The translations under genes were made by a program, and so were the position numbers. Positions 22,486 through 32,403 of a DNA stretch of 32,403 bases are shown piece by piece. Position 1 is the stretch's first letter. Every line of letters starts with the position of its first letter. Location of the stretch: NCBI GenBank assembly GCA_001579985.1, contig LRSR01014415.1:1-32403 (forward strand). The letters run 5' to 3'. The DNA comes from Hypsibius dujardini (lineage: Eukaryota > Tardigrada > Eutardigrada > Parachela > Hypsibiidae). Below the pieces are notes generated by a model. It was not told the origin of the DNA. It ran no database searches and saw only the letters and a program-made list of their open reading frames with translations.

Positions 22486-23280
22486 TTACGTGTGAAATTC
22501 CACGGAACAAGAAATGGTAGAAAACAGCGTCATTTTCCTACGTTAATTGTTTGTCATTTTTCGCGATTTTTGCAGATGATTGGACGTTCGCTGTCGTCAA
22601 AACGCGATGCCACTTTTTTCAATCTCTGACAGATGCACATGAAATGCAGTTAAATATGCAACATTTAAAAGATGTCGGTGATGAGAGGCATGCTGAACTC
22701 CGGTTGGAGGGCGGTGCAATTTCGTCGGCGTCACCTCCTACAGCATAATCTCCCATCTATTTCTCCATCTATATGTGGCCTATCATTCATAATCGGCGTC
22801 TCCTATCATCTTCCAGTCTATATATTTTTATGTATTTATCTTTCCATCGGATGTCCACTGTTTCGATGCTTTTAGTTATTTCCATGTGCAGTGTTACTTA
22901 ACTTTATTTCACTTATTCCCTCCTTTTTTTTGGTCAATTTGAATTGGTTCCACAAGTCGTGTAGGTAGATGATGTCGCTCATCGGGTTAGCAGTTATTGC
23001 AGTAAATACACATACCTTCGTACCATAAAGCCAGACATTCCGTGTATTGAAAGCTTTGGTTTGCTTTTGGGAAAGAAGCCTAGTTAAAAAATTGTATGCC
23101 AAAGTAATTTCTTCCAGTCTCGCAATATACATTTTACTTTTACTCTAATAACGTTCAAATTTACTCAAACTTACGTCAGCTTCGGCAACAACTCTGCAAG
23201 TCGGCAGCTCACGATCCGAGCCGTCAAACATGTTGGAACATTAGAAATTGGGTGGTTCATCTTTTTAATTCTTTCCTGCA
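22486..23280. other. Intergenic, nothing firm
   Basis: Short ORFs of up to 86 codons occur without recognisable domains. The stretch separates the TIR elements from the fold-back element. Confidence 0.5.
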
Positions 23281-23290
23281 TTGTCGGCAG

Positions 23291-23423
23291 AAGAAGTCTA
23301 CTTCTCACATCCTTTCATGTCAAACGATTCCATTCCGTCTCGAGCATCCTCGTGGTCCACCTCATCTTCATCGAGCTCATCATCTGCGGGTTACTTGGGG
23401 CACAACCAAAATTCTCACCAGCA
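23291..23423 (+). pseudogene. Isolated exon-like fragment resembling the end of a kinase domain plus Ser-rich linker
   Basis: After a pyrimidine-rich stretch and CAG, the sequence reads EEVYFSHPFMSND, then a Ser/Thr-rich run, then HNQNSHQQ, and stops at a good donor (GTATGT). HPF after an acidic helix is typical of the last subdomain of protein kinases, and a Ser-rich linker right after it recalls ULK/ATG1 kinases. No neighbouring exon of such a gene is visible. It may be a captured fragment, a remnant or chance. Confidence 0.2.
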
Positions 23424-24292
23424 GTATGTGTACTCATATTTCTCTGTAATCGTTTTTTTGAGGGACGCTTAAAACAAAAAAATGATAAGCCATACAGAAC
23501 AGACAGCAGGATACACGAAACCCGTGGAATGGCCATTGGAATCGGTCAGCCAACGAATTTCGCTCCACAAGACAGAGAATTTCGTTGCACAAGAGTATCC
23601 GCTCTCCTTGGTAGGTTCGGCAATAAGTTCACAGTTAACCGGGAAGGTACCAGCCACCCTGGAAGGTTGACGATACAAATATAAACACTGACGGGCGATC
23701 GGTAAGCTTACCGGTTGTTCCGGAAATTCGATGGTTCAACCGGAAGAGCCAGGGTTTGTCCGTAAGGTCGCCGGTCACACCAGAAGGGTGATGGTGTCAC
23801 CCAAAAACCGACGATTAATCCTGGAAGTTACTGGGTTCTCTTGAAGGTTGACGGTGTACTCAGAAGACCGCCGGCCAGTCCGGAAGGTTGCCCGTTTCTC
23901 CGGATGGCTGATGGGCCATTCTGAAGACTGACGGTCAGTTCGGAAGGTTGGCGGTCACTCCGAAAGAATATCGGTTGAACCATCGAACTTCTGCAGTGAA
24001 CGGTAAACTTCCGGACTGACCGTGGGTCTTCGGGTTGAACCATCAACCTTGCGGGGTAGCCTGCACCTTCCCGGTTGATCGTGAACTTATTGCCGAACCT
24101 ACCAAGCAGAGCGGATACTCTTGTGCAACGAAATTCTCTGGCTGACCGCTTCCAATGGTCATTCCAGCTTGTCGTGTATCCTGCCGTCTGTTCTGTAAGG
24201 CTCACCATTCTTTTTGTTTTATGCGTCCCTAAAAAAACGGTTACAGAGAAGTATGAGTAGTCATACTGCTGGTGAGAATTGTGGCTGTGGCC
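23399..24292. mobile_element. Fold-back element: about 0.9-kb imperfect palindrome
   Basis: The left arm (23399 to about 23680) and the right arm (about 24040 to 24292) are reverse complements with scattered substitutions. Shared blocks include AATTCTCACCAGCAGTATG, GTATCCGCTCT and TTGGTAGGTTCGGCAATAAG. The left arm has about 24 extra bases, themselves a partial copy of the adjacent AGAATTTCGTTGCACAAGA block. Degenerate 20-bp tandem repeats fill the centre and flip orientation near 23965. Such architecture is typical of fold-back transposons. There is no protein of its own; long ORFs through it are repeat shadows. Confidence 0.75.
23640..24075. repeat. Degenerate 20-bp minisatellite in two inverted blocks
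   Basis: The units approximate CCGGAAGGTTGACGGTCANT. About 16 are in plus orientation to about 23965, then about 5 in reverse orientation to 24075. Most units are exactly 20 bp, a few 19-21. Identity between units is modest, so the array is old or under relaxed homogenisation. Confidence 0.8.
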
Positions 24293-25010
24293 TACCTCTG
24301 GCATTGCCTTTGCTTCCTCTCACCTCTCCTCGTTTCCGTAGTTGCTCAATCGTAACTCCACGCTGGTGGTGCTGTGGCTGCTCAAGACCATGTTCCTCTC
24401 TGAGTGTATTGTCAGTCCGTTAATTAAATTAAGTATGCGTACATTACAAGACTCACTGATAGACGTTCTGATGCTTACGGTCGTTTCCGTTTTGACCTTT
24501 TCAGTTCATCTTTTGGCGCTTACTTGTCATTATGAAGAGGGGACGTGAACAGTTTCTTGAAGATGCATTGTGGACGGGCGGATGAAACTCGTTCGCGACC
24601 TCCCTATCTATTTAGCCATATTTTCCATACCTATTTAGCATTATACGAGGGCTCCTAAATAAGTAATGTCACTTGAATTTTTCCCAAGAGTCTGTCATGC
24701 ATTGAAAGCAATTAGGCCTGTTTCTACTAGCTTATCCTCAGTTGAGTTAGGGAAAAATAATGAATCAAGTAGGTCAGTTCGGTAAAGAATAAATAAATCG
24801 GCTTGGGAAGACACAGCGAATGCCCTGTCAACATTCTGTCCGCAATCTTATTCTCCTCCCAATTTTTTGATTTCGAACTGACATGAAATCTGCAACAGCC
24901 GAAATTACCTTAAACTATCATACCTTTTGTTGTCCAAGAAAAGTCATGGCAGAAATAAAAACTCGCAAACACAACCTTGAGAGGATAAAGCCGGAAAAGA
25001 GTTCGATAAC
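24293..25010. other. Intergenic / 3' flank of the Ly6-tail gene
   Basis: No gene is supported. Short plus-strand ORFs have no recognised domain. The stretch lies downstream of the minus-strand gene ending at 25068. Confidence 0.5.
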
Positions 25011-25016
25011 TTTATT
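25011..25016 (-). promoter_or_regulatory. Polyadenylation signal of the Ly6-tail gene
   Basis: On the minus strand this reads AATAAA, about 50 nt after the stop codon at 25068. Position and hexamer fit a short 3' UTR. Confidence 0.6.
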
Positions 25017-25067
25017 GACAAAACCTAATTTGATATTAGCGTTCCTTGGTCAATGCCATGCGGACGT

Positions 25068-27140
25068 TTACTTCCGTCGACGATCAAAAACTGTTCGACC
25101 TCTTTTGTAAGGTCGGGTAACGGAGATTGTCACTTCCGGTTGGGTCGCTTGCAGGAGCTCTTCGCCACCGTAATCGATTATTTTCTTTTTGGTTGTTGGC
25201 GCCTTCGTAGTGGTCGTAGTAGTTGTAGTTGTAGTCGTTGTGGTTGTCGGAGGCTTAGTCTTAATGGGGCCGTAGCCGTTGTCGCTGTCGTCACCACCAA
25301 CTGCCTTGACCGATTTCTGAGCGGCGGAAGTGTCGATGGAATCAGTGTCGCTTCCGTCTCCCTCTTCCGTAGTGGTCGCCGGAGCAACGGTGGTCTTCCG
25401 AACCACCTTTGCGCTAATTTCCTTTGCCGCCGCGCTCAAAAGTTGATTTGTATTATCTGGTGCACTGGTCGCAGGTGCCTTGCTTGCGGCATAAGCTGGT
25501 GCAGGGACCTTAACTTCCTTATCGCCAGCTGCATTTGCGTCTTCGGTGTCATCCCCAGATTCGACCGCCGCTGTGACTGCTGGTGCCTTAGTAGTTGGAG
25601 CGGAAGTCGCAACGACAACCTTCACGGCAGGGACGACAACTTTGGGTGCAGGTGTAGCGGGTTTTCCGTAAGCACCAGCAGAGCTATCAGCCGACTTGAT
25701 GTCTGCGCTTTCGTCTTCATCCTCGTCGGCGGGAGCTGCCGTCGTTGTTGGTGCCTTGGTGGCCACTTGTACCTTTGGTGCAGGTGTAGCGGCGGGTTTA
25801 TAGGCCGGTTTGGGGGCTGGCGCAGCGGATGTCGCTACAGAGTCCTCATCAGAGCCTTCATCAGCAGCTGGGGTCGTAGCAGGGGCCTGGGTCGCCGGTG
25901 GTTTAGTTACAATTTCAACCTTTTTGGCGGGCACCTTGGGGACTGGTTTAGTTGAAGGTAGAACTGTTGTTGTCTCGGGGGCCGAGTCCTCATCGGCATT
26001 ATCGTTAGGAGTGGCAGTTGTGGCGGCAGCAGTTGCAGCTTTTGTGGCAGGGGCTTGCGTTACGGGTGCTTCGACCTTTTTGGCGGGGACCTTGGGGGCT
26101 GGGGTAACAACAGCGACCTTCTTCCCGTATGCGCCGCTATCGGCAGACTTTTTCGTATCAGCTGACGCATCCGCGGACTCGGAATCTGAATCGCTACTGT
26201 CATTGCTATCGGAAGAGGAAGAGGCAGAGGCTGATCCTGTGATTGCAACTGCAGCAGGTTGAGCAACAACGGGTTTCTTGGGTACCGGGGCGGCAACTTG
26301 ATGAGCAGACGCCGAGATGAGCTGAGCGCTCTGATCTTTGCTGCTACTACTGGAACCATCTGAGGCGTCGCCCGAGTCGCTGGCTTTGCCAGATCCGCTT
26401 GAAGATGACTGAGCAGATGCAGAACCGCTTACCTTGACTCCGGCTCCACCAGCCATATTAGTCAACAAAGTTGCGGATGAGGACTTTTTGGATCCGCTGC
26501 TCGATTGGATTGACTTGGAAGCAGAGGAGGATGCGGAACCCATGCTGAAAGTGATCTTACCACCCGATAGTGGCCCTGGTTCGATGTTATTGCACCTGTA
26601 AAAACGACGTTTTGTAAAAAGAATGGTTTTGTTTGGGAAGGGAAAAACTTCCTCTTACCCATCTCCACGGCACTGGTAAAAGGCCACGGCAACATTCAAA
26701 AGAGATTCGTCTTGGATGACACTACATTCTTGACTGCAAGCACATTTGCCGGCACCCAATTTCCACGACGCAACGTTGCTTGCGCATGATCGATGAACCT
26801 TGATTTGTCCTACAGGCACGGTAGTTGAAAAGAAAAAGGCCCTTTGGATGGGGAAATGAGACACAGTATGATCGACGCGGTTAAGGGTTCCTTACCATTG
26901 GATTCAAAAAGCACGGCGTCACAGTGGTCATCGGCATCCGGGCAATCGACTAATTGGTCATCTGATGGTTTCACACAACTCTTGCTGCCACTTGACACAC
27001 ATTCGTAACACTGAAGAGCCCAGGAACCCTCTAGAAAAATAAACCGCATTTTTAGTATTGTCATGGTCCTTAGAATAAAATGGGGAAAACTTACCCACAA
27101 GGAGGAGGGCCACCACAGCTCCGGCGATAAACTGCCTCAT
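25068..27140 (-). CDS. Secreted Ly6/uPAR-domain protein with long Ala/Thr/Pro/Lys-rich acidic tail
   Basis: Four minus-strand exons, 27095-27140, 26896-27030, 26659-26809 and 25068-26595, join in phase into 619 residues. A signal peptide (MRQFIAGAVVALLLV, probable cleavage A20/L21) leads into a three-finger domain. That domain opens with LQCYEC (21-26) and closes with YQCRGDGCN (105-113), the typical Ly6 CN ending. Eleven cysteines are present rather than ten, including a GKCACSQEC cluster. Residues 115-619 are one uninterrupted low-complexity exon. APKVPAKKVE-like basic Pro/Ala repeats alternate with Ser/Asp/Glu clusters (DNADEDS, DEDEDES, ESGDDTED). A run of about 15 threonines follows, then the C-terminus RPYKRGRTVFDRRRK. 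There is no hydrophobic tail, so no GPI anchor is expected. Such a tail suggests O-glycosylation or phosphorylation in an extracellular matrix, but the function is unknown. Confidence 0.88.
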
Positions 27141-27216
27141 TATTTTGGGCAGCGGACAAAGGTGATAAAGTAATAATAATATGCTGTCCGCGTCTGCGAT
27201 GAAAGCCCCTTACTAT

Positions 27217-27224
27217 TATAAATA
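27217..27224 (-). promoter_or_regulatory. Candidate TATA element of the Ly6-tail gene
   Basis: The AT-rich octamer TATTTATA (minus strand) lies 77-84 nt before the start codon, next to a TATAAT-like word. It would place transcription start roughly 50 nt upstream of the ATG. Positional evidence only. Confidence 0.3.
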
Positions 27225-28600
27225 TGACGACAAATTAAAACGTAAACACTTTCACTTTCGCGTTCGCGTTCGACGGGCGATTCGATCGAATAGGTAGGCG
27301 ACTTACAGTTCGATGATAGTCTGTTAGCGGCAGGTGATTATTGTTAACTAGGTGGTAAGAGGCAAAAGACAAGGACGGCACGTCTATCGTTCTATTTTTT
27401 CCGTTTTTTGATCACTTATATACCTAACATCGACACGTATGGCCTAACTTGCTACGCACATGCCATTCACGCTTGTTTCACCCACAACACCAGTTATGCT
27501 AATCCGTTCTATAGTAGAAGAATCTTGTTTTTCCTCTTATAAAACTCATCAACAGCGATCATAACAAAATTCTTGCCTTGGTGATTCTTACGTCTTTTCT
27601 CTTTCCTGGTCCGTTCTTCTGTCCTGCCTACTAATAACCTGTTTGCCCCTGACTGCTCAGTTGGGTTGGCGAGCTCACTATTTGGTCTGTGCTTTCATGT
27701 TTTGGCATCCGATGACTGACGCAGGCACCTCGTTATGTTATCACAATCAAGTCGAAATATTAAAAAAGTACATTTGGCACCACTGCCGTATAGCTCGGGT
27801 TTTTCCGCTGCAAACAGTTTTCTCTCAACACCTACATTAACTTTACGCACGAACATATGAAACATTCTGCCACTTCCAGCAACCAACACAAAGTATTAAA
27901 TTACTTGGATTCATTGCAAATTCAGTTGATTTCCCCCATCGAATTATCTAAATAAGTGCCTGCTTCGGGGCGTAAAGAATTTTAGGGATGCGCTTGTAAT
28001 TATCGAGTGTGCATTAAGGAATGGCAGCCAGACATACATACACATTAACCTTTTAACACCTTCTTTACAAGTAGGCAGACGTTACACATACTACTGTAGT
28101 AATGGCTCGAAATTCTCATATCACCGAGCGCCGAGATAATTGGTGAGTTTTGGTTGTTCGACATGGCTGCACTTCTCCCAATCCTTTCAGGAACTTTTAA
28201 CCCTCATTGGCAGCGCATGAGGAGCTCGGTCGTCAATTCTTTACGATACTTAATGTTGAGAATATGTCAGTTTGCTAATAATGATTTAGGGCAAGGGGAT
28301 AAATTCTCGGTAAATACAGAAAAGATACCTCTGCTTCACGGTTCATTGCAAACTGTATGCGAAACAAAAACAGAAACGGGGTTGAACCCCGCTGCAGGCC
28401 AAAAATTGAAGAAATAAACGATGTACTTTTAGTTTCAGCTAATAATAGTAGACAGAAAGGCATTGCCTACCACCAGACATGATTATTATTTGACTTGGTT
28501 GATCACCTTCGAGGAATGTGCGCGACAAACAACGGCAGACGTGCCGCACTTTGGGTTATTACGATCTGGACTAAGAGGCTTGATTAATTACCGACCTTCT
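27225..28600. other. Intergenic between the formin and Ly6-tail genes
   Basis: AT-rich sequence that includes the upstream region of the Ly6-tail gene. ORFs of 60-90 codons overlap on both strands without domains. No repeat or RNA gene was recognised. Confidence 0.5.
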
Positions 28601-28611
28601 GTTGCGTGTAA

Positions 28612-28617
28612 TTTATT
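28612..28617 (-). promoter_or_regulatory. Possible polyadenylation signal of the formin gene
   Basis: AATAAA on the minus strand, about 275 nt after the formin stop codon. It is the first canonical hexamer found downstream, so it is only a candidate. Confidence 0.3.
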
Positions 28618-28889
28618 CCGTCGTGAAATTAATCTCTTTTTTGCTCACTAATTGAGAAAATACCATTAGATTACAAAACTAATTTTTGTTCGTAATAATG
28701 GGACTAGCACTGGCGGCCAACTTAGCAACCACTAAAATATTAACCGACTTTTCAAATAAAATCAGGGATCAACAAAACCAATCGCTTTAGAAAAGAGTAT
28801 CGTAAAAAATTGAGCATGCGAACAAAGGATTCCATTAGAAAAATGAGGGACAGAAATTTGAGCCGCAACGAATGAGAACTGGCACCATG

Positions 28890-31800
28890 TTACAAGTCAA
28901 ATTCTCCCATCACTTGCGACATTGTGGCACCGTCTTTTCTCCGCTGCGATCGGCGCAGCGCGTCCGCTCGTCTATACGGCTCGTTCTTTAGACCTGCGTA
29001 TTAATGAAACGAACGATGGTAAAAAATGTGTGATGGAGTGTGCAATTTGAGTAACACTTACCCAACAACAGATCTTCCAGTGCCTGTAAAGGCAAAAGGT
29101 GACTTTGAGTCTGGTACTGGAAATACACTTGAAAAGAGAACTTACGCCGTTATAAACTTCGTCCTGGGGCATGAGTTTCCTTTCTTTGATGTTTGTGGCT
29201 TTATTCTTCAGTTCACTGACCACAGCATCCTGTTGACAAAAAAATATGCGATGAATAACATTCTAATCCGTGAGCAGCCCTGGGGATGTCGATGGTCTAA
29301 TTCCTTCCTAGCTATCTACCTGCTTCTTCTTGACTGTCCGCACACGACTCATATTGCTGGGTGAATGTTCCAACGACTCTTGTAGTCGGAGTCGACGGAA
29401 GTTATTCTCTTCCTCGGCGGCATTGAAGGCTTTAGTGAAACGCAGAATGCTGAGGAAGAAATCCTTGGGTTGCACGGTTCGCCGTGACTCACCAAAATAC
29501 TCCGCGATTTCTCTACAAGCAAATGCAATTGTTGCTTTGAGGTACTGGCAAATTTTGTCAACAAATTACTAGGCATGCACACAAATGAGTTATTACGAGA
29601 AAGCATCAACGGCGATACGCTGTTCTTTTTGCAGTTGAGCCAGTTTCGGCTCATGCTCCTGAATGAAATGGCAGAGAAGGGAATTTGGCGGCTTCTTCAT
29701 GTCGCACTCCCGTCGAGTCATCTCCATGCCTGAAAATAGTTGTGCAGCACTTGTTCTAACAGGAGAGCACTGGACACTAGCTGGCTAACCTTTATCCAGC
29801 TCATGAATGTCCGTGATGACGTTTTCCAGAGAAACTGCAATGTCAACACACACAAATATTATCGTATGTTATCGTAATCCTGCACACTGTTAACCCCAAT
29901 CGAACTTGACTTGCCCTCAGCAGCTTTATCCACAAATATTAGGTCGTTGTCAAAGTGAAGAATATCCGGATACCGGTCCTGAACCGTCTAAAGAGATAAA
30001 AACGTTGTGAAGCGATTCCAAAACATCTTAGTCCTCTCTTACCGGGCACTACAAATGCATAAACAATACAGTACCTGTGCGATGTAATGCAGCAAGGTCG
30101 TTTTTCGATCAGTCGACTTCAAGTCCAGAAGCTAAAAACATGTAAGGCAGATTGTTAACAGAAGGACTTGAACATAAAATTAGCATCAAATGAACCACCA
30201 CTGGAACACGTTGACGCAGGCAATCATTACTCATAGCCGAAGATGCAGACAATCATTTTTATAGCAGGACAAAAAGGTAAATAACTTGACAGAACGAGAA
30301 CAGTAATGAACAATATAGTAAGTAAAACTCACCGATTCCAGACTTTGTAGCTTGAATCCATAAGCAGGCCCTCTTCGACTTGAGTTGAGGTAGTTTCCAA
30401 ACGCCAACACTAATTCCAACACCTTGCGAAACCGATCCGATTTCTTTACCGCACGGGATGCCGTAAAGATGGCTTGTAGTTGAGGTGTCAAGACGCCTAC
30501 ACTGGTTTGGAAGGTATTGATAAAATTCATGATCTACAATGAAGATGGAGATAATGAAAAAGCATGCCGATGAAATGGACGTGAACATTTAAATGTACTG
30601 CGGAGTCAGCAGCGCCTAGCTGGACGTACCTGCAGTTTTTGGACTAGTCGTTCCACGTGTGATGTTAACTGTAAAGAGGTCAAACAAGCTCGTTTCGCAA
30701 AATTCGCTGCGGAAAAAGGATTCAAACCTAGCATACAAACCTGGAGTAGGAATTTATCTTCATCCGTCAACACATCCACCGGCTTCTTCTCTCGATCGTA
30801 TTCTTTGTACTTTTTTATCTCCTCTTCACTGGGCATAATACGGAGTAGCACCTCAATGTAATCTTGTGCTAGGAGGTGCATGTCGAAATTGTTCAGTGCA
30901 AAAACAACCTAAAACACAGACGCAAAGAGACAATCCTTAGGGTACCAACAATGGGAGACTGTTAAAGAAAAGACTATTCTTACCTCATCGGTGGTGAGTT
31001 CAATGTTGCGACGCATAATGGCTAGAAAAACAAGCGCGTAGTAAAGTCTAGCTATTCTTTCCAAAATTAATATGGATCCAGGGCAAGCTCCCCCACTCAC
31101 CAAGATTACGAAGACGGTTAGCTTCTAAAAGCGAAACTTTTTCCGCTCGTTTGAACTGCAGTTTAGAAGGGGTCAACGCCTGGTCTCCACCACCTCCGCT
31201 ATCCACCTGATCGGAGCCCGTGCTGTGAATGCTGACTCCCCTCCCACTTTGACCGGTCTTAAAGCTCTCTTCAAACTGACTGAAATCCAATGTCTAAAAC
31301 GAGAGTGACATTGGACAATGGTCAAACAGCTTCAGATGCGGTAGATTGAGATTGTGGACTGTCTACCGAAAGAATCTTTTCGTCATCCAGCTCACTGAAT
31401 ATTGTCCCCTTGACCTGATTTGGCTATGAAAAGAGAAGAATGCGATGAGCAAAGTTCTCTTAAAATCCCACTGCAAGGAAGTTGAGTAATATCGCAGGAA
31501 ACTAGGAAGAAACCTCAACTCTTACCTTGAGCACTATCCAATTGAGGACGGGCAATTTGTGTTTTGTATTCACTTTGCGCTTGATCGTAAAAGCTGCAAA
31601 TCAAAACGTAAGGAAACACGACAAAAACTATCATTTAACATGAATAGTTGAAAGACGAGAATGGTTACCGCCCAGAGCTGAATCAGGCATTCCTATTGGA
31701 TGGGAAAACATCATGGTAAGCTTCAGTAGCGACAGATACTGATGAAAAGGCTTACCAGGGCCAGGAGGAGGCGGAGGAGGGACAAAAGATTGATCCCGAC

Positions 31801-32403
31801 CAAACGACAATCCACCAGGAGTCGCTCCGTTGAGATGGGACCGTTTGCCGTCTCCAACACCCAGCCCAACACCAAACCCAGGTGGAGGAGGAGGAGGCGG
31901 TGGAGGTGGTGGTGGCAAAAAGTCTGTACTAACTTTCTGCGAAGGATCCGCGGCTACAAAGGACAAAGCAGTGCCTGAATGGGCAAGATCGCTGCCACCA
32001 GAATCAGCTGTAAATAAGGACACCCACGTCGTCAATACTTGATAAACGGACGAAATGGGTGATCTGACAGGATGCACTTACATCGAATACGCTGCTGCAG
32101 ATGCTCGAGTTCGCCCATCTTAGCGGTGAGCAATCTTCGGGATTCCTCGTCCTTCTGTGTGTAGGTGCGCCGCAGAGTACTCAGCTCGTGATCAGTGTGC
32201 TCATGAAGGACACGCAAATCATCTCGTTCTTTGGAGAGATCAGTGAGACGGTTCTCGAGACATGCAATCTTGCCAAGGGCAGCATTCTCCGTATTGCGTA
32301 CCCTTTCTTGGGCCTAAAGAAACGACTCAATAATCCAATTTCTAACCGACTGACCAATACCATTGGGTGCAAAAAAACGTACATGGGAGAGCTCATCTTC
32401 CAC
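28890..32403 (-). CDS. FMNL: Formin of the FMNL (formin-like/Frl) type, C-terminal part
   Basis: An actin nucleator and elongator, autoinhibited until Rho-family GTPases act. Nineteen minus-strand exons join in phase (667 residues): 32383-32403 (cut by edge), 32082-32313, 31756-32007, 31669-31692, 31526-31593, 31367-31423, 31101-31293, 30984-31021, 30741-30908, 30630-30668, 30333-30533, 30075-30131, 29915-29987, 29790-29834, 29597-29729, 29320-29512, 29146-29229, 29062-29083, 28890-28993. A coiled coil (residues 1-84) precedes a short FH1 with runs of 13 and 6 prolines. FH2 follows: [96 protein letters not shown] and AEYFGES. The tail, [19 protein letters not shown], then basic residues, is a DAD-like autoregulatory motif. 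VSLENV, YFGE and the LNW-LKPNQ block favour FMNL over DAAM or Dia. The N-terminal GTPase-binding/DID half lies beyond the edge. Confidence 0.94.

Noticed and set aside
23828-24304. 158-codon minus ORF sharing peptides with plus ORFs at 23352-23684
   Set aside because: The shared peptides arise because the two arms are inverted copies. Most of the ORF runs through the 20-bp minisatellite, so coding function is not supported.
25053-25955. 300-codon plus-strand ORF, and another at 25810-26262
   Set aside because: They are antisense to the low-complexity exon of the Ly6-tail gene. Their Gly/Cys/Arg- or Ala/Gly-rich composition is the mirror of the Ala/Thr/Pro/Ser codons on the real strand, and they have no domain.
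30669-30714. Longer version of a formin exon using the upstream CAG acceptor near 30714
   Set aside because: It would insert about 15 residues in the FH2 domain between FLLQ and [13 protein letters not shown]. The shorter exon at 30630-30668 matches the family length exactly.
1-32403. CRISPR array, operon structure, rRNA or tRNA genes
   Set aside because: No regularly spaced direct repeats, bacterial-type gene packing or recognisable tRNA/rRNA sequence were seen. Intron-split animal genes make prokaryotic features unlikely.

Overview
The window looks like nuclear DNA of an invertebrate animal. Every recognisable gene is split by spliceosomal introns, mostly 55-110 bp, with GT-AG (once GC-AG) borders. 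The protein families are metazoan, and an aminergic receptor of the tyramine/octopamine type points to a protostome. GC content is moderate. Arthropod, tardigrade or a related ecdysozoan are all possible; the sequence does not settle it. All gene models below were built by hand: exons were joined only where splice sites, reading phase and protein family all agree.

Layout, left to right. (1) 1-8008, plus strand: the 3' part of an aminergic GPCR gene, seven exons, first one cut by the window edge, with a 5.5-kb second intron. (2) 8009-12354: intergenic, holding a polyadenylation signal, a 280-bp TIR element (8825-9104), a decayed non-LTR retrotransposon fragment, a 34-bp tandem duplication, an unexplained 186-codon ORF and a perfect 22-bp palindrome. 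(3) 12430-17356, plus: a complete 12-exon Ca2+/calmodulin-dependent protein kinase kinase gene with a very long disordered N-terminus. (4) 17805-19392, minus: a complete 6-exon LAPTM4-like lysosomal membrane protein gene, tail to tail with the kinase gene. (5) 19393-25067: a repeat-rich island with three TIR elements and a large fold-back palindrome that carries a 20-bp minisatellite. (6) 25068-27140, minus: a 4-exon gene for a secreted Ly6/uPAR three-finger domain fused to a ~500-residue low-complexity tail. (7) 28890-32403, minus: 19 exons of an FMNL-type formin from the pre-FH1 coiled coil through FH1, FH2 and the autoregulatory tail; its N-terminus lies beyond the right edge.

The genes are independent single transcription units and do not form a pathway. 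The receptor and CaMKK can both be tied to Ca2+/amine signalling, but nothing here shows co-regulation. The most unusual items are the Ly6-plus-disordered-tail protein, the fold-back element with inverted minisatellite arms and an adjacent kinase-tail-like exon, the CaMKK with a reduced Arg/Pro insert and an added Ser-rich insert in the catalytic domain, and the formin with a GC-AG intron and two microexons.
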